This document shows, in pieces, positions 42,753 to 50,699 of a DNA stretch of 54,445 bases. The notes under the pieces were generated by a model that did no database searches, was not told the origin of the DNA, and saw nothing but the letters and a program-made list of their open reading frames with translations. Position 1 is the stretch's first letter, and the number at the start of each line of letters is the position of its first letter. The position numbers and the translations under genes are program-made. The DNA is from Armatimonadota bacterium (GTDB taxonomy: Bacteria; Armatimonadota; Fimbriimonadia; Fimbriimonadales; Fimbriimonadaceae), in NCBI GenBank assembly GCA_018268335.1, contig JAFDWT010000063.1, positions 1-54,445 on the forward strand. The letters run 5' to 3'.

Positions 42753-43964
42753 TCAGGCGTGCGGTTCGTCGCGGTGGCGCAAAGGTACCGACGGCAGCCT
42801 GAACGTGTTGTCGCTCGGCGCGTTGGTCACCCGCATCAGGCGGGCCAGAGTGACACGGACGGCACCGGCCAGCGGATAGGCCAGCATCATCCCGGGCAAC
42901 CCGAACAGTGCGCCGCCGCTAAAGACGACGAACATACTGATCAGCGGGTGCAGGTCGACAGACTTGCCGACGACGCGGGGCGTTATGAACGTGTCCCAGC
43001 AGAAGGTGACAGCGGTGAATACGAGGAACACTGTCAGCGCCAAGCCCCAGGCGTTGGAGAAGTTGCCATACCAGGCGTGCGTCGTGCCGCCCAGACCGGT
43101 CACCAAGAGGATCGTCAGCCCGGCGATCCAGCCGCCCAGCAGCGGGATGAGATAGAGCGCGCCCGCCAAGATGGCTAACGGCAAAGCATAAGGAGTGCCG
43201 GCCAGAGACAGGGCAATGGCGATCACCGTCGCATAGGCCGAGATGTTTGTGAGCACGCCGCGAACGTACTTCTTGAACACGTCGCCGATGTCGTCCAGCA
43301 TCCCGACCGTACTCGACCGGATCGAAGGCGGGATCCACTGCCGGCTCCGGCTGCGCACGTTCTCCATGTCCACTAAGAGCATAAAGACAAAGAGCGGCGT
43401 GAACGTCAGCATAAAGATCTGCGACGCGGCACCGCCGATCATGCCGAGGAATCCATTAAAGAATCCCTGCACAGATTTGGCTATATCATCGCGGTGTGGG
43501 GCCAGGTATTGCTCAAAGACGGCCCGCCTGGTGGTCGGCAGGTCGAATTGCTGCAACAGGGGGCGGACCCGCTCTAGACCCCGGTCAATAAAGCCCATCG
43601 GCCCGGGAGGCTGTGCCCGGACGACCGGGTTCCAGCGCAGGAAGTGGTTGTCGTTGGCGGTCTCTTCCGCCAGCCTGTCTGTCATGCCCTGCAGCGAGAC
43701 TCGCAGGTCGTTGAGCTGGTTGGTGACCTTGGGGACAGTCGCCACCAACAAGCCACCGGCAAACAGGAAAAAACCTAGAGTGATCAGCCCGACCGCCAAT
43801 GGGCGCGGAATCCGCCGTCGCACCATGCCGACGACCAGTGGCTCCAGTAGCATGGCGATCAAGCCGGCCAAGGCGAAGGGCAACAAAATGCCCCGGACGG
43901 CCACCAAAAATCCGAGGGTGGCCAACACGATGGCCACCCACAGGGCAATGCGCCACTGACTCAA
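42753..43964 (-). CDS. AI-2E-family membrane transporter (PerM/YdbI-like)
   Basis: A 403-residue protein with about eight predicted membrane helices and family stretches such as LPFALAGLIAMLLEPLVV, GGLLVATVPKVTNQLNDLRV, LAGALYLIPLLGGWIAGLTI and ISMFVVFSGGALFGLPGMMLAYPLAG. The name is historical: few members are proven to export AI-2, some are antiporters or permeases. The start is TTG 43964, supported by TGGAG 8 bases upstream. It lies 18 bases after the YtxH-like gene. Confidence 0.9.
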   Translation of the reverse strand: MSQWRIALWVAIVLATLGFLVAVRGILLPFALAGLIAMLLEPLVVGMVRRRIPRPLAVGLITLGFFLFAGGLLVATVPKVTNQLNDLRVSLQGMTDRLAEETANDNHFLRWNPVVRAQPPGPMGFIDRGLERVRPLLQQFDLPTTRRAVFEQYLAPHRDDIAKSVQGFFNGFLGMIGGAASQIFMLTFTPLFVFMLLVDMENVRSRSRQWIPPSIRSSTVGMLDDIGDVFKKYVRGVLTNISAYATVIAIALSLAGTPYALPLAILAGALYLIPLLGGWIAGLTILLVTGLGGTTHAWYGNFSNAWGLALTVFLVFTAVTFCWDTFITPRVVGKSVDLHPLISMFVVFSGGALFGLPGMMLAYPLAGAVRVTLARLMRVTNAPSDNTFRLPSVPLRHRDEPHA

Positions 43965-43982
43965 CCCAGTGGCTCCATAGCG

Positions 43983-44213
43983 TCAGGCGCCGACTTCTTC
44001 GGTTGCTCCGTTGGCGTGCCGCTTGGCGCGCTGCTCGGCGATCCACTCTTCGGTCTTGCCTTTCAGATCCTTGATCTTGTCGCCGAGTTCACCGCGGGTC
44101 TCGCTACCAGCTTTGGGGGCGAAGAGGATGCCTGCGACGGCGCCGATGAGGGCACCGAGTCCGAAACCGGCCAGCAAATAAACCAATGCGTTCTTGTCGT
44201 TCTCTTGCGTCAT
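43983..44213 (-). CDS. YtxH-domain small membrane protein
   Basis: A 76-residue protein starting at ATG 44213, overlapping the DUF948-like gene stop by 4 bases and preceded by AAGGAG. An N-terminal membrane helix (YLLAGFGLGALIGAVAGILF) leads into FAPKAGSETRGELGDKIKDL and a charged amphipathic helix, the YtxH/gas-vesicle-like layout. Members are linked with stress and the cell envelope, without a defined reaction. The upstream open frame lacks family similarity. Confidence 0.8.
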   Translation of the reverse strand: MTQENDKNALVYLLAGFGLGALIGAVAGILFAPKAGSETRGELGDKIKDLKGKTEEWIAEQRAKRHANGATEEVGA

Positions 44214-44569
44214 TTCTTTGTCTCCTTGGGAGCTGGAAGTGATCGTGCGTCGCTTCGCTTCTGACCCCAGTATGACCGAATTATTCGGGAGCCGAGGGCC
44301 GCGACCGTAGACCACAAGCCGTTACTTTTCCAGCCTTGCGCGACCCGGACGATTTCCATCAGAGGGTCGGCCGCCTGCTTGTCCAGCGACTTACGCAAGT
44401 CAGCGATCGCCGCGTCTTGGGCGCTCACCTTCTGCTCCAGACGGCCCAGCTTCCTGTCTAGTTCTACGGTCGCTTGCGTCAGGCGTTTCGCGACCTGCGA
44501 GAGCGCGGCCAGACCGACCGCCACCAGGGCGATCAAGACGGAAACCAGGACGACGAGGACGTTGAGCAT
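44210..44569 (-). CDS. DUF948-like membrane-anchored coiled-coil protein
   Basis: A 119-residue protein with an N-terminal helix (LVVLVSVLIALVAVGLAALS), then a coiled coil (about 25-70: LTQATVELDRKLGRLEQKVS) and a basic tail ending PKETKK. Length and layout fit DUF948, often found next to ytxH genes, as here where the two overlap (ATGA). Function is unknown. It follows mnmA after 5 bases. Confidence 0.65.
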   Translation of the reverse strand: MLNVLVVLVSVLIALVAVGLAALSQVAKRLTQATVELDRKLGRLEQKVSAQDAAIADLRKSLDKQAADPLMEIVRVAQGWKSNGLWSTVAALGSRIIRSYWGQKRSDARSLPAPKETKK

Positions 44570-44574
44570 GGCGG

Positions 44575-45648
44575 CTATATGATTGTGCCGCCTGCCGCCA
44601 CCGTCTTGCCACGGTAGGCCACAGCGATCTGCCCTGGAGTCACCGCGCGGACCGGTTCGTCGAAGACAATGGTCGGTTCCGGCGTCGAGAAGAGAGTGGC
44701 AGGCCGGGCCTCCATGTTGTAGCGAATCTTGGCGGTCACGCGCATCGGCGTCTGCTCTGGCCGAACACCACTCCAGGTGATATCGCGCAGGGCCACGACG
44801 CTGCGCAGCAGGTCGTCGTCGTCTCCCACGACGACCCGGTTCGTCTTGGGCTCGAGACCGACGACGTACAGGGGTCGCCCGACAGCGAAGCCAAGGCCGC
44901 GCCGCTGACCGACTGTGAACCCAGCGACCCCGTCATGCCGCGCCACCACGTTGCCCGCGGTGTCCACCACTTCGCCGTCAGAAAATAGCTCCGGCCGGTG
45001 GGTGCGCAAAAACTCCTTGTAGCCCCCCGCGTCGCTAACGAAGCAGATTTCCTGGCTGTCAGGCTTGTCGGCGACGCCGAGGCCAGCCTCACGGGCCAGA
45101 CGCCGGGTCTCCGCCTTGTCACCCAGCTCACCAAGCGGGAACCAGACACGGGACAGCTGGTCTTGCGTCATGGCATAGAGCACGTAGCTCTGGTCTTTCA
45201 TGCCGCCGCGCGACGTCAACAGGTTCCACTGGCCGTCCCGATGGCGGACCCGGGCGTAGTGGCCAGTGGCCAGCTTGTCGCATCCCAGTTCGGCCGCCTT
45301 CTGCATCAGGGCCTCAAACTTGACCTTCTTGTTGCAAGTCACACAGGGGTTCGGCGTCCGGCCTTCGCCGTATTCGTGGATGAACTCGTCGATCACGGAC
45401 TCTTTGAACCAGTCCTTGAAATTGACGACGTAGTGCGGGATGTCCAGCAGACGGGCCACCCGGCGGGCGTCCTCGACCGCGCCGAGCGAGCAGCATCCGG
45501 CATGGCGGGGGTCGCGCTGGCTCTCCTGCCAGATCTGCATGGTCACGCCAACAACGTCGTAGCCCCGTTGCTTCAGCAACAGGGCCACCACGGAGCTGTC
45601 GACGCCACCGGACATGGCGACACAGACGGTCGGTCGGTTCTTAACCAT
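44575..45648 (-). CDS. mnmA: tRNA-specific 2-thiouridylase MnmA
   Basis: A 357-residue enzyme that thiolates U34 of Lys, Glu and Gln tRNAs. ATP site SGGVDSSV (14-21), the first catalytic Cys in CVTCNKKVKFEAL (about 100) and the second in SQEICFVSDAGGYKEFL (about 200), plus a C-terminal PRC-like domain with GQRRGLGFAVG. It starts directly at the end of the VKOR-DsbA stop codon. Sharing a run with a disulfide system may be chance, but both involve sulfur chemistry. Confidence 0.95.
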   Translation of the reverse strand: MVKNRPTVCVAMSGGVDSSVVALLLKQRGYDVVGVTMQIWQESQRDPRHAGCCSLGAVEDARRVARLLDIPHYVVNFKDWFKESVIDEFIHEYGEGRTPNPCVTCNKKVKFEALMQKAAELGCDKLATGHYARVRHRDGQWNLLTSRGGMKDQSYVLYAMTQDQLSRVWFPLGELGDKAETRRLAREAGLGVADKPDSQEICFVSDAGGYKEFLRTHRPELFSDGEVVDTAGNVVARHDGVAGFTVGQRRGLGFAVGRPLYVVGLEPKTNRVVVGDDDDLLRSVVALRDITWSGVRPEQTPMRVTAKIRYNMEARPATLFSTPEPTIVFDEPVRAVTPGQIAVAYRGKTVAAGGTII

Positions 45649-46842
45649 TCATTGCTTGAGGAGCGAAGCGTAAGGCTCGGTCTTCAGAGTCGCTTCGAGT
45701 TGGTCGCCACCAATCGCCTTCGGGGGATAGCCTTCCGCGATCAGCACAAACGTCGGCGTCGTGTTGATATGCATCTTGTTGATCGCGATGTCCATATCCG
45801 TGGCAACGTCGTCGTTGTTCTTGTCCATCGGATTCTTCATCCGTTTGCTGGCCTCGGTGATGTCGACGCCAGCTTGCTCCGCCATCGCCATCAGGCCCGA
45901 TTCGCTTTTCGTCCGCTCGGTGTTGCCCTTGTCGAGGATGATCTCGGCAAATTTCCAGAACTTGCCTTGGTCGGCGGCGATCTCGGAGAGGCGTGCCGCA
46001 TACATGCTGCTCTCATGGCCTTGCAAGTTTGAAAGGGGCATGTGTCGATAAGCCCACTTGAGCCGGCCACCGTTCTGATTAAAGACCTTTTGCACGGTCT
46101 CGGCCGCGCCACGGCAGGCCGGGCAGTTGAAGTCGGCGAACTCGACCAGCGTCAGCTTCGCGTCAGCGTTGCCCTGAACCTTTTCAGGCCGTCCGATGAT
46201 CTTGGCGTTGTCTAGTCCGTCGAACTTCACATCGCCAGCCAGGATCGACGACATCGACTTCATCTGCACGATCGTCGTGCCGATCAGTCCCATTGCCACC
46301 AGAGCGGCGATACCTAGGGTCATCCAGTCGCCGCGCTTGTCGGTCGCAGCCGGTTCGCCCGCCTGGACGAGGACTCCGTGGGTCAAAAACAGGCCGGTCA
46401 TGGTCGCCAGCGAGCCCAAGCACCATTGGCACATGACGCCGATCTCGGTGGCGGCGACCCAGGTCAGATAAGCGCTGAACCCGGTGCCCAATCCAGTGAT
46501 GAGCAGGCCACGCATGGCCGAAGTGCGCCACTGGTCAGGAGTCCGCGTGCGCATGACCGCCAACAGCAAGATGACCACATAGGCGAGCAGGCCCATCAGC
46601 GCGACCGGCACGCCCATGAACATGGACTGCTTCGATTGCTGGACAATGGCGCAGCCGTGGTCGGCCACCGAGCACGGCGGCACAAAGCGCGAAAAGTGGC
46701 CGTATGTCAGCACGCCGGCGATAAAAATGCCGACCCACGACAGGGCGATGGACACGCGGTTGGCCCAGATTGCAAGCACCGGGGGATTATACGCCGAGCT
46801 TGGCGCGGCCGCCCCGGCTTCAAGTTCTGTGCTAGGTATCAT
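45649..46842 (-). CDS. VKOR-DsbA-like fusion, disulfide-forming oxidoreductase
   Basis: A 397-residue protein joining a VKOR domain (residues 25-165, four or five helices) to a DsbA-like thioredoxin domain (about 225-395). The VKOR loop cysteines are C57 and C64 (CSVADHGC) and the active-site pair CQWC is at 138-141. A further helix at 173-193 leads to the thioredoxin domain with CPAC at 240-243 and the cis-proline loop NTTPTFVL. The VKOR part should reoxidise the DsbA part via quinone. GAGGAAG lies 6 bases before the ATG. It heads the eight-gene run and is divergent from miaB. Confidence 0.9.
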   Translation of the reverse strand: MIPSTELEAGAAAPSSAYNPPVLAIWANRVSIALSWVGIFIAGVLTYGHFSRFVPPCSVADHGCAIVQQSKQSMFMGVPVALMGLLAYVVILLLAVMRTRTPDQWRTSAMRGLLITGLGTGFSAYLTWVAATEIGVMCQWCLGSLATMTGLFLTHGVLVQAGEPAATDKRGDWMTLGIAALVAMGLIGTTIVQMKSMSSILAGDVKFDGLDNAKIIGRPEKVQGNADAKLTLVEFADFNCPACRGAAETVQKVFNQNGGRLKWAYRHMPLSNLQGHESSMYAARLSEIAADQGKFWKFAEIILDKGNTERTKSESGLMAMAEQAGVDITEASKRMKNPMDKNNDDVATDMDIAINKMHINTTPTFVLIAEGYPPKAIGGDQLEATLKTEPYASLLKQ

Positions 46843-46869
46843 GAATGCTTCCTCACTTCAGGTCTAACA

Positions 46870-48258
46870 ATGCCTGACAGCGTTTTGCTCCGTCCCAGTT
46901 CCCTGGCAAGACCCGTGCCACGAAAAATGGTGCGGGGCACATATTTCGTCCAGACCTGGGGTTGCCAGATGAACGTCGAGGACAGCGAGCAGATTGCCGC
47001 CTATCTGGAGGGCATCGGCCTGGCACCAGCGACCGACATCCGCGAAGCGCAAGTCGTCCTGCTGAACACCTGCAGCGTCCGGAAAAAACCAGAGGACAAA
47101 GCGTTCTCGCTCCTAGGCGAAATCCGACCGCTCAAAGAATCCCGGCCCGACATGGTCGTCGGCGTCGCCGGGTGCATGGCCCAGGTGCGCGCCGACGAGA
47201 TCCGCATCCGGAATCCACATGTCGACTTTGTCGTCGGCACCGCCCAGGTCGCGACCATCCCGGGCCTGGTCGAAGACGCATTGCAGGCAAGACGGTTCCA
47301 AAAGCGCCTGGACCTTCCAGAGCGCAAAGGCGCCATCGTCACCGACTTGCCCAAGCGGCAAGTCACCCAGACCGCCAAGCTCAAGGCCTTCGTGCCGATC
47401 CAGTACGGTTGCGACAAGTTCTGTTCGTTTTGCATCGTCCCATCCACTCGCGGCAGGGAGCGCAGTCGGACAACCAGCGACATCCTGGAGGAAACCGCCG
47501 CCCTGGCCGAACGCGGCACCAAGGAGGTCACTCTCCTCGGCCAAACCGTGAACAGCTACGGCAAGAACCTAGCCGAAGGCAACGTGCCGTTCAGCCGCCT
47601 CCTCCGGCTCGTCGCCGACGTCCCCGGCATCGAGCGCGTCCGCTACACCTCGCCCTATCCGCGCGATTTTAAGTCCGACGTCATCGCCGCCATCCGCGAT
47701 GTGCCCCAGGTGATGGAGCACTGCCACATGCCGTTGCAGGCTGGCGACGACGGCCTACTCAAGCGCATGAAGCGCCTGTACACGGTCGACGGCTTCCGCC
47801 AGATCGTCCGAGAATTGCGCGAGGCCGTTCCCGGCCTCGGCCTGACCACCGACGTGATCGTCGGCTTCCCAGGCGAGACCGACGAGGAGTTTGAAGGAAC
47901 TCTTGCCGCCATGCGTGAGTTCCGCTTCGACGGCGCGTTCATGTTCCGCTACTCGCCTCGGCCGGGCACACCTGCCGCTGAACTGCCGCAGATTCCGTTT
48001 TCGGTGTCCAAGGCCCGGTTGGACAAGCTGATCGAGACCCAGACAGCGATCACTCTCGAGATCAACGAGGCGCAGGTCGGCAAGACTTTCGAGGTCTTGG
48101 TCGAAGGAACGTCACCGAAAGACAAGTCAATGCTGCAGGGCTACAGTCGGTGCTTCCGTATGCTGCACTTCCCTGGCTCGACGGAACTGGTCGGCAGAAC
48201 CGTGCAGGTGACGGCCCTACGGTCGCACCTCTGGGGCCTCGTGGGCGAATTGGCCTGA
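46870..48258 (+). CDS. miaB: tRNA-2-methylthio-N6-dimethylallyladenosine synthase MiaB
   Basis: A 462-residue radical-SAM methylthiotransferase. The N-terminal cluster uses C32, C68 and C102 (TWGCQMN, NTCSV, AGCMA) and the radical-SAM cluster uses C181, C185, C188 (YGCDKFCSFC). A TRAM domain forms the C-terminus. It modifies A37 of tRNAs reading U-starting codons. The start at 46870 adds about 20 residues before VRGTYFVQTWGC; an internal ATG at Met20 is an alternative. The upstream open frame is antisense to the VKOR gene and is ignored. miaA is not in the window. Confidence 0.95.
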   Translation: MPDSVLLRPSSLARPVPRKMVRGTYFVQTWGCQMNVEDSEQIAAYLEGIGLAPATDIREAQVVLLNTCSVRKKPEDKAFSLLGEIRPLKESRPDMVVGVAGCMAQVRADEIRIRNPHVDFVVGTAQVATIPGLVEDALQARRFQKRLDLPERKGAIVTDLPKRQVTQTAKLKAFVPIQYGCDKFCSFCIVPSTRGRERSRTTSDILEETAALAERGTKEVTLLGQTVNSYGKNLAEGNVPFSRLLRLVADVPGIERVRYTSPYPRDFKSDVIAAIRDVPQVMEHCHMPLQAGDDGLLKRMKRLYTVDGFRQIVRELREAVPGLGLTTDVIVGFPGETDEEFEGTLAAMREFRFDGAFMFRYSPRPGTPAAELPQIPFSVSKARLDKLIETQTAITLEINEAQVGKTFEVLVEGTSPKDKSMLQGYSRCFRMLHFPGSTELVGRTVQVTALRSHLWGLVGELA

Positions 48259-48265
48259 CTAGGAC

Positions 48266-48700
48266 ATGCGACTCAAAGACCTCAAGACCGGACGACTGAC
48301 GCCCTTTGCCCGTTCCTTGGTCGCGGTCGCCCTCGTTTTGGCCGCGGCTCTGTACTACTTCTTCGCCGTCGGCATTTGGGTGGCGGACGCCGAGACCCGC
48401 TCGAAGTTCCAGGTGATCGAGCGCGGACAAGTCATCAGCGTCGAGGTGAAGACGAGGAAGGGCGTCGCGGTCGTCCAGGCGTCGGCAAGCGGGAGCGGTG
48501 CTCTCCGGGTTCTCGACGCGCTCAAGTCGGCCAAGACCCGTTTGGGATTCAACAGCCCGCCCGATGCAGAAAAAGGCTACATCCGAGTCTCCCTCGACGC
48601 CGGTCAGGAGAGGCGGCAGGTCACCGTCTTCTATCCTCTGGACAGGCTAGCAGACCGTTTTGGCAAGGATGTTGACGAGGCCGTCCGCACGATGGAGTAG
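48266..48700 (+). CDS. Unknown single-pass membrane protein
   Basis: A 144-residue protein with one N-terminal membrane helix (SLVAVALVLAAALYYFFAV) and a soluble C-terminal part of beta-like strands (VISVEVKTRKGVAVVQAS, YIRVSLDAG, QVTVFYPL). No family recognised. A TAGGA sequence is just upstream of the ATG, which lies 7 bases after the miaB stop, so it may be co-transcribed. It probably faces the periplasm. Confidence 0.65.
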   Translation: MRLKDLKTGRLTPFARSLVAVALVLAAALYYFFAVGIWVADAETRSKFQVIERGQVISVEVKTRKGVAVVQASASGSGALRVLDALKSAKTRLGFNSPPDAEKGYIRVSLDAGQERRQVTVFYPLDRLADRFGKDVDEAVRTME

Positions 48701-48734
48701 TTGCCGAAGGGCCGGGGAGCAGGGCCAGCGTCGG

Positions 48735-48740
48735 TACCAT
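48735..48740 (+). promoter_or_regulatory. Candidate leaderless -10 (TACCAT) for ppa
   Basis: TACCAT fits TANNNT and ends 8 bases before ATG 48749, within the 48-base gap after the preceding gene. No ribosome-binding site is visible. Confidence 0.35.
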
Positions 48741-48748
48741 CTGTTCCG

Positions 48749-49258
48749 ATGCCGCTTCTCGAAGTGCCGATCGGAAAGAACGCCCCCCACGAAGTCAACG
48801 TGATCATCGAGATCCCCAAGTTCTCGACGAACAAGTACGAACTCGACCCCGAAACCGGCGTGATGAAGCTCGACCGCGTCCTCTACTCACCGCTCTTCTA
48901 TCCCGTCGACTACGGCTTCATCCCGCAGACCAAGTACCTGGACGGCGACCCCGTCGACGCCCTGGTGCTGATCGTCCACCCCACCTACCCTGGAGTGGTC
49001 GTCGAAGCCAAGCCGGTCGGCGTCCTGCGCATGGTCGACGGCGGACTGGACGACGAAAAGCTCCTCTGCGTCGCCACCAAGGACCCCCGGTTCCGGACGC
49101 GCGAGTCTCTGGCGGACATCAACCCGCACACCCTCGACGAGATCGTCCACTTCTTCGAGGTCTACAAGCACCTCGAGAACAAGTCGGTCGAAGTCAAAGG
49201 CTGGGACGGCCCCGACCACGCCCGCGAGATCATCGAGCAGTTCCGGCTGGACCGGTAG
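48749..49258 (+). CDS. ppa: Inorganic pyrophosphatase
   Basis: A 169-residue family I soluble pyrophosphatase with NVIIEIPKFSTNKYELDPE, the signature DGDPVDALVL (active-site aspartates) and YPVDYGFIPQT. It hydrolyses pyrophosphate to drive biosynthesis. Length is normal for bacterial family I enzymes. ATG 48749 gives the usual start; the upstream open frame has no similarity. The gap of 48 bases from the preceding gene contains TACCAT. Confidence 0.96.
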   Translation: MPLLEVPIGKNAPHEVNVIIEIPKFSTNKYELDPETGVMKLDRVLYSPLFYPVDYGFIPQTKYLDGDPVDALVLIVHPTYPGVVVEAKPVGVLRMVDGGLDDEKLLCVATKDPRFRTRESLADINPHTLDEIVHFFEVYKHLENKSVEVKGWDGPDHAREIIEQFRLDR

Positions 49259-49356
49259 TCATCTGGACCGATCCTTCATAGTTTTGGGGGACATTTCTTT
49301 CTTGATACCGGCGCTCGCCGGGGGTCTACCTGCAATGTGCAAGGAATGCTCTAGTA

Positions 49357-49488
49357 CCACTCATCATTCCTGCGAAGGCAAGGATCTAGCCATCCGGCCT
49401 TAACCAGTCCGTTTCGATTGACGATGCAAGGGAACGGACTCATTTTTGTCGGAGCTGGATTCCTGCCTGCGCAGGAATGACGAGTTGG
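49357..49488. repeat. 132-bp palindromic REP/MITE-like element
   Basis: The two ends (49357-49389 and 49455-49488) are imperfect inverted copies of about 33 bases. The right end contains a perfect ATTCCTGC-N4-GCAGGAAT hairpin. The middle holds AGTCCGTT (49406-49413) and AACGGACT (49433-49440), also inverted. The whole can fold as one long stem with side hairpins. Such elements are usually multi-copy and mobilised in trans by a REP-associated tyrosine transposase; none is in the window. Confidence 0.6.
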
Positions 49489-49518
49489 AAGCAAGACCTG
49501 GTACCCGGTAGCCAGAAT

Positions 49519-49541
49519 CCCGTACCCCGTACCCCATAACC
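49519..49541. repeat. Short tandem GTACCCC repeat
   Basis: Two tandem CCCGTACCCC-type units, followed by ATAACC, include an exact copy of the 14-base motif CCCGTACCCCATAA found at 15456-15469. Confidence 0.4.
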
Positions 49542-49559
49542 GACACCCCAGCACCCCCC

Positions 49560-50216
49560 CTACGCCCCGTCCTCTATCCGTCCACCACAGAACGCCAGCA
49601 CGGTGACCCGGCTAGCTCCGCACCGTTTCAGCTCCTGGCCGCAGGCCAGAGCCGTACCGCCGGTGGTCACGACGTCGTCGACCAGCAAGACAGACCGGCC
49701 CTTCAGCAACTTGGGCTCGCCCTCAAAAGCGCCGACAAGGTTCTTCATTCGCTCGGCGGCGGTTAGGCCGACTTGAGGCTTGGTGTGTCGGACGCGGGAG
49801 AGGGCGGCGGCGACCACCTTGTCCGGCGGCAAAGCCGCCAACAACATCTCGCTCTGGTTGAACCCCCTCTCGAACCGACGCTGCCGCGAGACTGGCACCG
49901 GCACGATGAGGTCGCAATAGCCCAAGCCTTCTTCTTCGAAGGACTTCGCCAAAATCTCGGCCATAGGATCCGCCAGAGAAGTGACCCGCTCATATTTCAG
50001 GCGGCGAACTGCTTGAGAGGCGCGGCCCTCAAAGGCGTACGGCGTCACCAGGTCGTCGACGGCCCCGCCCAATCGCTGCAGATCGAAGCCAGAAGGGGCC
50101 GAGGGGAACGCAGCCAGGCACTCGTCGCACACCGCCCGGTCACCCAAGCGCGCACACAGGCCGCACCGGCGGGGGAAGAACCAGTCCAGCACCTCTTGCC
50201 GCCAGTCCTTGCCCAT
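49560..50216 (-). CDS. ComF-family phosphoribosyltransferase-like protein
   Basis: A 218-residue protein with an N-terminal zinc finger (C18, C21, C30, C33) and a phosphoribosyltransferase fold with the PRPP motif LLVDDVVTTGGTALACGQE. The order FNQSEMLLAAL, RHTKPQVGLTAAERMKNL is typical of ComF/GntX. In transformable bacteria ComF acts in uptake or processing of single-stranded DNA; elsewhere its role is uncertain. ATG 50216 is chosen over an upstream one, with TATTCT 10 bases before it. It is convergent with ppa. Confidence 0.92.
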   Translation of the reverse strand: MGKDWRQEVLDWFFPRRCGLCARLGDRAVCDECLAAFPSAPSGFDLQRLGGAVDDLVTPYAFEGRASQAVRRLKYERVTSLADPMAEILAKSFEEEGLGYCDLIVPVPVSRQRRFERGFNQSEMLLAALPPDKVVAAALSRVRHTKPQVGLTAAERMKNLVGAFEGEPKLLKGRSVLLVDDVVTTGGTALACGQELKRCGASRVTVLAFCGGRIEDGA

Positions 50217-50226
50217 TCCAACAACA

Positions 50227-50232
50227 AGAATA
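50227..50232 (-). promoter_or_regulatory. Candidate near-leaderless -10 (TATTCT) for the comF-type gene
   Basis: TATTCT fits TANNNT, is 5 of 6 to TATAAT apart from one position pair, and ends 10 bases before ATG 50216. Confidence 0.3.
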
Positions 50233-50303
50233 GCCGGTCTGATAAAGACAGGGAGCCCGGCCATCCTTGGCCGGGCTCCAGATTGACGATGATGCTCCAG
50301 TTG

Positions 50304-50579
50304 TCAGGCGTCGGCCTGCGTATGGCCGAAGAACGGCTCAAACGGGATCAGACCCAACCGAGTCGCAGCCCTGAGGGCCTGCACCCGATTGTTGACTTGC
50401 AGCTTCTGATAGATGTTCGCCAGGTGGAAATCCACCGTGCGTTTCGACACGACCATCCGGTCGGCCGCTTCTTGGCTGCTGTGGCCCTGAGCAATCAAGC
50501 TCAAAACCTTGACTTCCGTCGGCGTCAGACGCACACCACGGGGAGACTCACTCGAACGCGTTGTTCCAGGCATTGCCAT
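50304..50579 (-). CDS. Stand-alone LuxR/GerE-type HTH protein
   Basis: A 91-residue protein that is essentially one LuxR-type DNA-binding domain: LTPTEVKVLSLIAQGHSSQE, RMVVSKRTVDFHLANIYQKL and LGLIPFEP. No receiver or sensor domain is present. Such solo LuxR-HTH proteins act as regulators whose activity depends on expression or partners. GAGGAAA lies about 8 bases before the ATG. It sits between galK and the comF-type gene, all on the minus strand but with gaps of 87-120 bases, so it may have its own promoter. Confidence 0.88.
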   Translation of the reverse strand: MAMPGTTRSSESPRGVRLTPTEVKVLSLIAQGHSSQEAADRMVVSKRTVDFHLANIYQKLQVNNRVQALRAATRLGLIPFEPFFGHTQADA

Positions 50580-50699
50580 TAACCCAATTTCCTCGCTTCA
50601 GACTCTTTGCCGCCTGAGGGTCTTCTTCCACGATCTCCCACGGAATTAACATGGCTAGCCAATATTCGCGCCAATTTTTTCCGGCCCAGCATCATACGG

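Larger units (their letters stand above)
49259..49559. other. 301-base gap: REP/MITE-like element and GTACCCC repeats, no gene
   Basis: Between ppa and the convergent comF gene I see no coding sequence. It holds a small CCGGCG/CGCCGG hairpin (49308-49321), the palindromic element at 49357-49488 and short tandem GTACCCC repeats. Confidence 0.7.

Noticed and set aside
46378-46869. Upstream open extension of the miaB frame
   Set aside because: It overlaps the VKOR-DsbA gene in antisense and lacks MiaB similarity; the real start is at 46870.
49308-49321. CCGGCG-CT-CGCCGG hairpin after ppa
   Set aside because: The loop is too short to use the full stem and no T-run follows in either direction, so I did not call it a terminator.
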